NCBI GenBank assembly: GCA_040182905.1
Contig: JARQWU010000046.1
Location: 1-49,017 of the forward strand
Reading direction: 5' to 3'
Source: Barthelona sp. PAP020
Taxonomy: Eukaryota > Metamonada: BaSk clade
DNA: 49,017 nt
Part shown: in pieces, positions 47,066 through 49,017 of the stretch
How the letters are laid out: every line of letters begins with the position of its first letter
Numbering within the stretch: position 1 is the stretch's first letter
Program-made: the position numbers and the translations under genes
The notes under the pieces: generated by a model
What the model saw: only the letters and a program-made list of their open reading frames with translations
Database searches by the model: none
Told to the model about the DNA's origin: nothing

Positions 47066-47988
47066 AGTTTTAATCAATTATTTCCAAGCCAAGAAGCACT
47101 GTGCGTATGAGTGAATAAGAAAGAATAGTGTTCACTTGGTTAAAGGCTTTCGAGGCCCGATTGATCTGTTGAAAAACTTTAGATTTTCTGAGGTAAAGTT
47201 TAAATTTTAAAATTTTGCTTTTGCAAAAATTCAAAAAGGAAACAAGGACAAGAAGTTCTTTCCCAAAGATGCAACCTAGACCATACAACAGCATTTCAGT
47301 TTGGATCTCACACCGTGAGTTTTGAGGGGAATTCACAGAAATGACTGTTTGGTTTGCTTTCTTTGCATTGGTTTGTATCACCCCCACACCAAAGTGTCAT
47401 GCCACTTTTATCTTTTCTTTTTGTTACGATACCGATTGTTGGAGTCCAACCCAACAAGAACAAAAAACAATTACAAATGATGTTGTCTTTATTTAATAAA
47501 ATTGAAGGTTATCACACTAACAACAAGGTAGGCTCATTGAAGAAGTGAAAAATGTTTCTTCAATGGAAGACAAAGAGAAAATTTGGTGAATACATATCGC
47601 ACTTTTGCAAGTTCAATTTGTGAATATCGTGATTAAAAATATGTCAACACCATCATTACATCAACAAATCTGTAAAAATGAATGGGAAGAATGTCTGTTG
47701 TAAAAATTATTCGAACAAACATAATTATGAACAGCTTTCACAATTGTGGGACATTTTCACGAAGTTTAAATCAATATCAAAAGCTTAATTCGCTGCATCA
47801 ATTCGAAAAAGGAAATCTCAAGAAAGAATTAACAAATATTGTGAAGAGTTCTCTGCAAACCAGTCAATCAATCATCAAATTTCATTTTGCCAACAACTAA
47901 ATTAAAATAATGCTTGATTTGAGGAATAAATATTGAATATTCAAAGAGGAATGACAAATTTGAACCTTCTTATTTTTTTTTGCGGACA
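47066..47988 (+). promoter_or_regulatory. Copy C of the 0.9 kb conserved ankyrin 5' leader
   Basis: This stretch sits immediately upstream of the right ankyrin gene, as copies A and B sit upstream of the left ones. A nine-T run at 47973-47981 lies seven bases before the ATG. Length, order and orientation of landmarks are the same as in copy B. Confidence 0.55.
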
Positions 47989-49017
47989 ATGGTTGTAAAG
48001 ACTGCTATTGAGGAAACTGACCCTTATGTTAAACATAATATGGATCGAGTTGTTGTTCCAGATGGGTTCGATGTGGATGGATTTGAAAAAGATCAACCAA
48101 AGAAGATCTATTTTGCAGCGCTTGAAGGTAATCTTGAGGTTGTCAAGCAATGTATTAAAGCTGGCGTTGATGTGAACAAACAAGGCAAGCAAGGAAGGAC
48201 ATCGCTTTGCGGTGCCGCTTTTTATGGGCAAATTGAAGTTGTTGAGTTTTTGTTGGATTTTGGCGCTGATGTTGATTTGTGTATGAATGATGGATTTTCT
48301 CCTTTATATGTTTGTTGTCAAAATGGTCATCTTGATATTTCTAAAATTCTCTTAGATCATGGGGCTGATATTAATTTGTATCCTTATGATAGTGGTTCTC
48401 CATTATACATCAGTTGTCAAAATGATCATCTTGATGTTGCCAAAATGCTCTTGGATCATGGAGCTGATGTTAATTTGAGTATGAATGATGATAGTTCTCC
48501 ATTGTTCATCAGTTGTCAACAAGGTCATCTTGATGTCGCCAAAATGCTCTTGGATCATGGAGCAGATGTTGATTTGTGTGATAATGATGGTTTTTCTCCA
48601 TTGTACATCAGTTGTCAAAATAATCATCTTAATGTCGCCAAAATACTCTTGGATAATAGAGCTGATATTAATTTGTGCAAGAATGATGGTAGTTCTCCAT
48701 TGTACATCAGTTGTCAACAAGGTCATCTTGATGTCGCCAAAATGCTCTTGGATCATGGAGCTGATGTTAATTTGTGTGATAATAATGGTATTTCTCCATT
48801 GTACATCAGTTGTCAACAAGGTCATCTTGATGTTGCCAAAATACTCTTGAATTATGGTGCTGATGTTAATTTGTGTAGGGACGGTGGATATTCTCCATTG
48901 CATACCAGTTGTTGGATAGGTCATCTTGATGTTGCCAAGATGCTTCTAGATTGTCCCGAAATAAACCTATATCGTAAAGATATGCTGTTATTTTTCAATA
49001 GATTGTATACAAGTGAT
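47989..49017 (+). CDS. Ankyrin-repeat protein, right copy (partial, runs off the window)
   Basis: The frame opens at the ATG at 47989 (MVVKTAIEETDPYVKHNMD) and stays open for all 343 codons to the last base. The N-terminus matches the left copy almost residue for residue (VVPDGFDVDGF, KKIYFAALEGNLEVVKQC). It then carries about nine ankyrin units, against about four in the left copy. Units from about 48290 to 48900 are 99-102 bp and very alike at DNA level (SPLYISCQQGHLDVAKMLLD, HGADVNLCDN). This suggests recent expansion. The tail of the repeat block ends MLLDCPEINLY and LLFFNRLYTSD, the same as the left copy, so the C-terminal domain probably lies just outside the window. Confidence 0.9.
   Translation, partial: MVVKTAIEETDPYVKHNMDRVVVPDGFDVDGFEKDQPKKIYFAALEGNLEVVKQCIKAGVDVNKQGKQGRTSLCGAAFYGQIEVVEFLLDFGADVDLCMNDGFSPLYVCCQNGHLDISKILLDHGADINLYPYDSGSPLYISCQNDHLDVAKMLLDHGADVNLSMNDDSSPLFISCQQGHLDVAKMLLDHGADVDLCDNDGFSPLYISCQNNHLNVAKILLDNRADINLCKNDGSSPLYISCQQGHLDVAKMLLDHGADVNLCDNNGISPLYISCQQGHLDVAKILLNYGADVNLCRDGGYSPLHTSCWIGHLDVAKMLLDCPEINLYRKDMLLFFNRLYTSD
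48295..48950 (+). repeat. Tandem ankyrin-unit DNA repeats (99-102 bp)
   Basis: Successive units share long near-identical stretches such as CATCAGTTGTCAACAAGG and GTCGCCAAAATGCTCTTGG. Two adjacent TCTCCA landmarks lie 99 bases apart (48496 and 48595). Low divergence between units points to recent unequal exchange or gene conversion. Confidence 0.85.

Larger units (their letters stand above)
47066..49017 (+). repeat. Right arm of large inverted repeat
   Basis: Reverse complement of the left arm (1094-2911). It contains copy C of the leader (47066-47988) and the start of an ankyrin gene. Shared landmarks in leader C include the palindrome GTTGGAGTCCAAC at 47438-47450 and GCTTAATTCGCTGCATC near 47785. 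The arm continues beyond the window. Confidence 0.82.

Noticed and set aside
48403-48924. Long antisense frame with regular repeats (minus strand)
   Set aside because: It is the mirror of the 99-102 bp ankyrin units, whose regular codon pattern keeps the opposite strand open. The sense frame is the real gene.
1-49017. Transposon or integrated element bounded by the inverted repeats
   Set aside because: No transposase, integrase, polymerase or target-site duplication is seen, and the repeats are gene copies with diverged sequence.
1-49017. tRNA, rRNA or CRISPR features
   Set aside because: I looked for GTTCRANYC-type T-loops with partner arms and for spaced direct repeats. None could be supported by eye; a covariance-model scan would settle it.

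Overview
The window is AT-rich nuclear DNA of a microbial eukaryote. It carries compact, mostly intronless genes on both strands. All three stop codons occur as ordinary stops, so the code is probably standard. Eukaryote-only families are present: Naa20, Dcp2, a TBC RabGAP, Nup54, ribosomal protein L6, eIF2B delta, copine, an Sfi1-like centrin-binding protein and a mannose-6-phosphate-receptor-like protein. An Sfi1-type protein hints at centrin-based basal bodies, so a flagellate or amoeboflagellate protist is plausible. I cannot place the lineage further. Two introns can be read (62 and 37 nt). Both end in CTAAYTTTTAG, which implies a branch point almost fused to the 3' splice site. Nearly every start codon has a run of 7-14 T on the coding strand about 6-50 nt upstream.

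Layout. 1-2911: an ankyrin-repeat gene on the minus strand, plus two tandem copies of a roughly 0.9 kb 5' leader; the first copy belongs to a gene lying off the left edge. 2912-47065: unique sequence with about 24 genes. From left to right these are Naa20 (-), Dcp2 (-), Nup54-like (+), TBC (-), unknown (-), ankyrin-like (-), a 2225-aa multispanning protein resembling TML/DEK1 calpain (+), RPL6 (+, spliced), P5C dehydrogenase (+), glycosyltransferase A (+), a lipoamide-dehydrogenase-like flavoprotein (-), ITPase (-), Sfi1-like (-), eIF2B delta (+), Sel1-repeat (+), glycosyltransferase B (+), copine (+), DYRK/HIPK-like kinase (-), PLAC8 (-), M6P-receptor-like (-, spliced), unknown (+), phospholipase B-like (+), a 65-aa acylated-type protein (-) and DENN-like (-). 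47066-49017: an inverted copy of the left ankyrin locus whose gene runs off the right edge with many more repeats.

The genes do not form one pathway and look like ordinary housekeeping and membrane-traffic content. Several touch the endolysosomal and Golgi system: TBC, DENN-like, M6P-receptor-like, phospholipase B-like, copine and two type II glycosyltransferases. The most unusual points are the inverted ankyrin cassettes with a long conserved leader, a calpain-like domain that lacks the catalytic cysteine, a lipoamide-dehydrogenase relative with both redox cysteines replaced, and the T-tract and intron signatures. All family calls come from reading the translations by eye; no database search was run.
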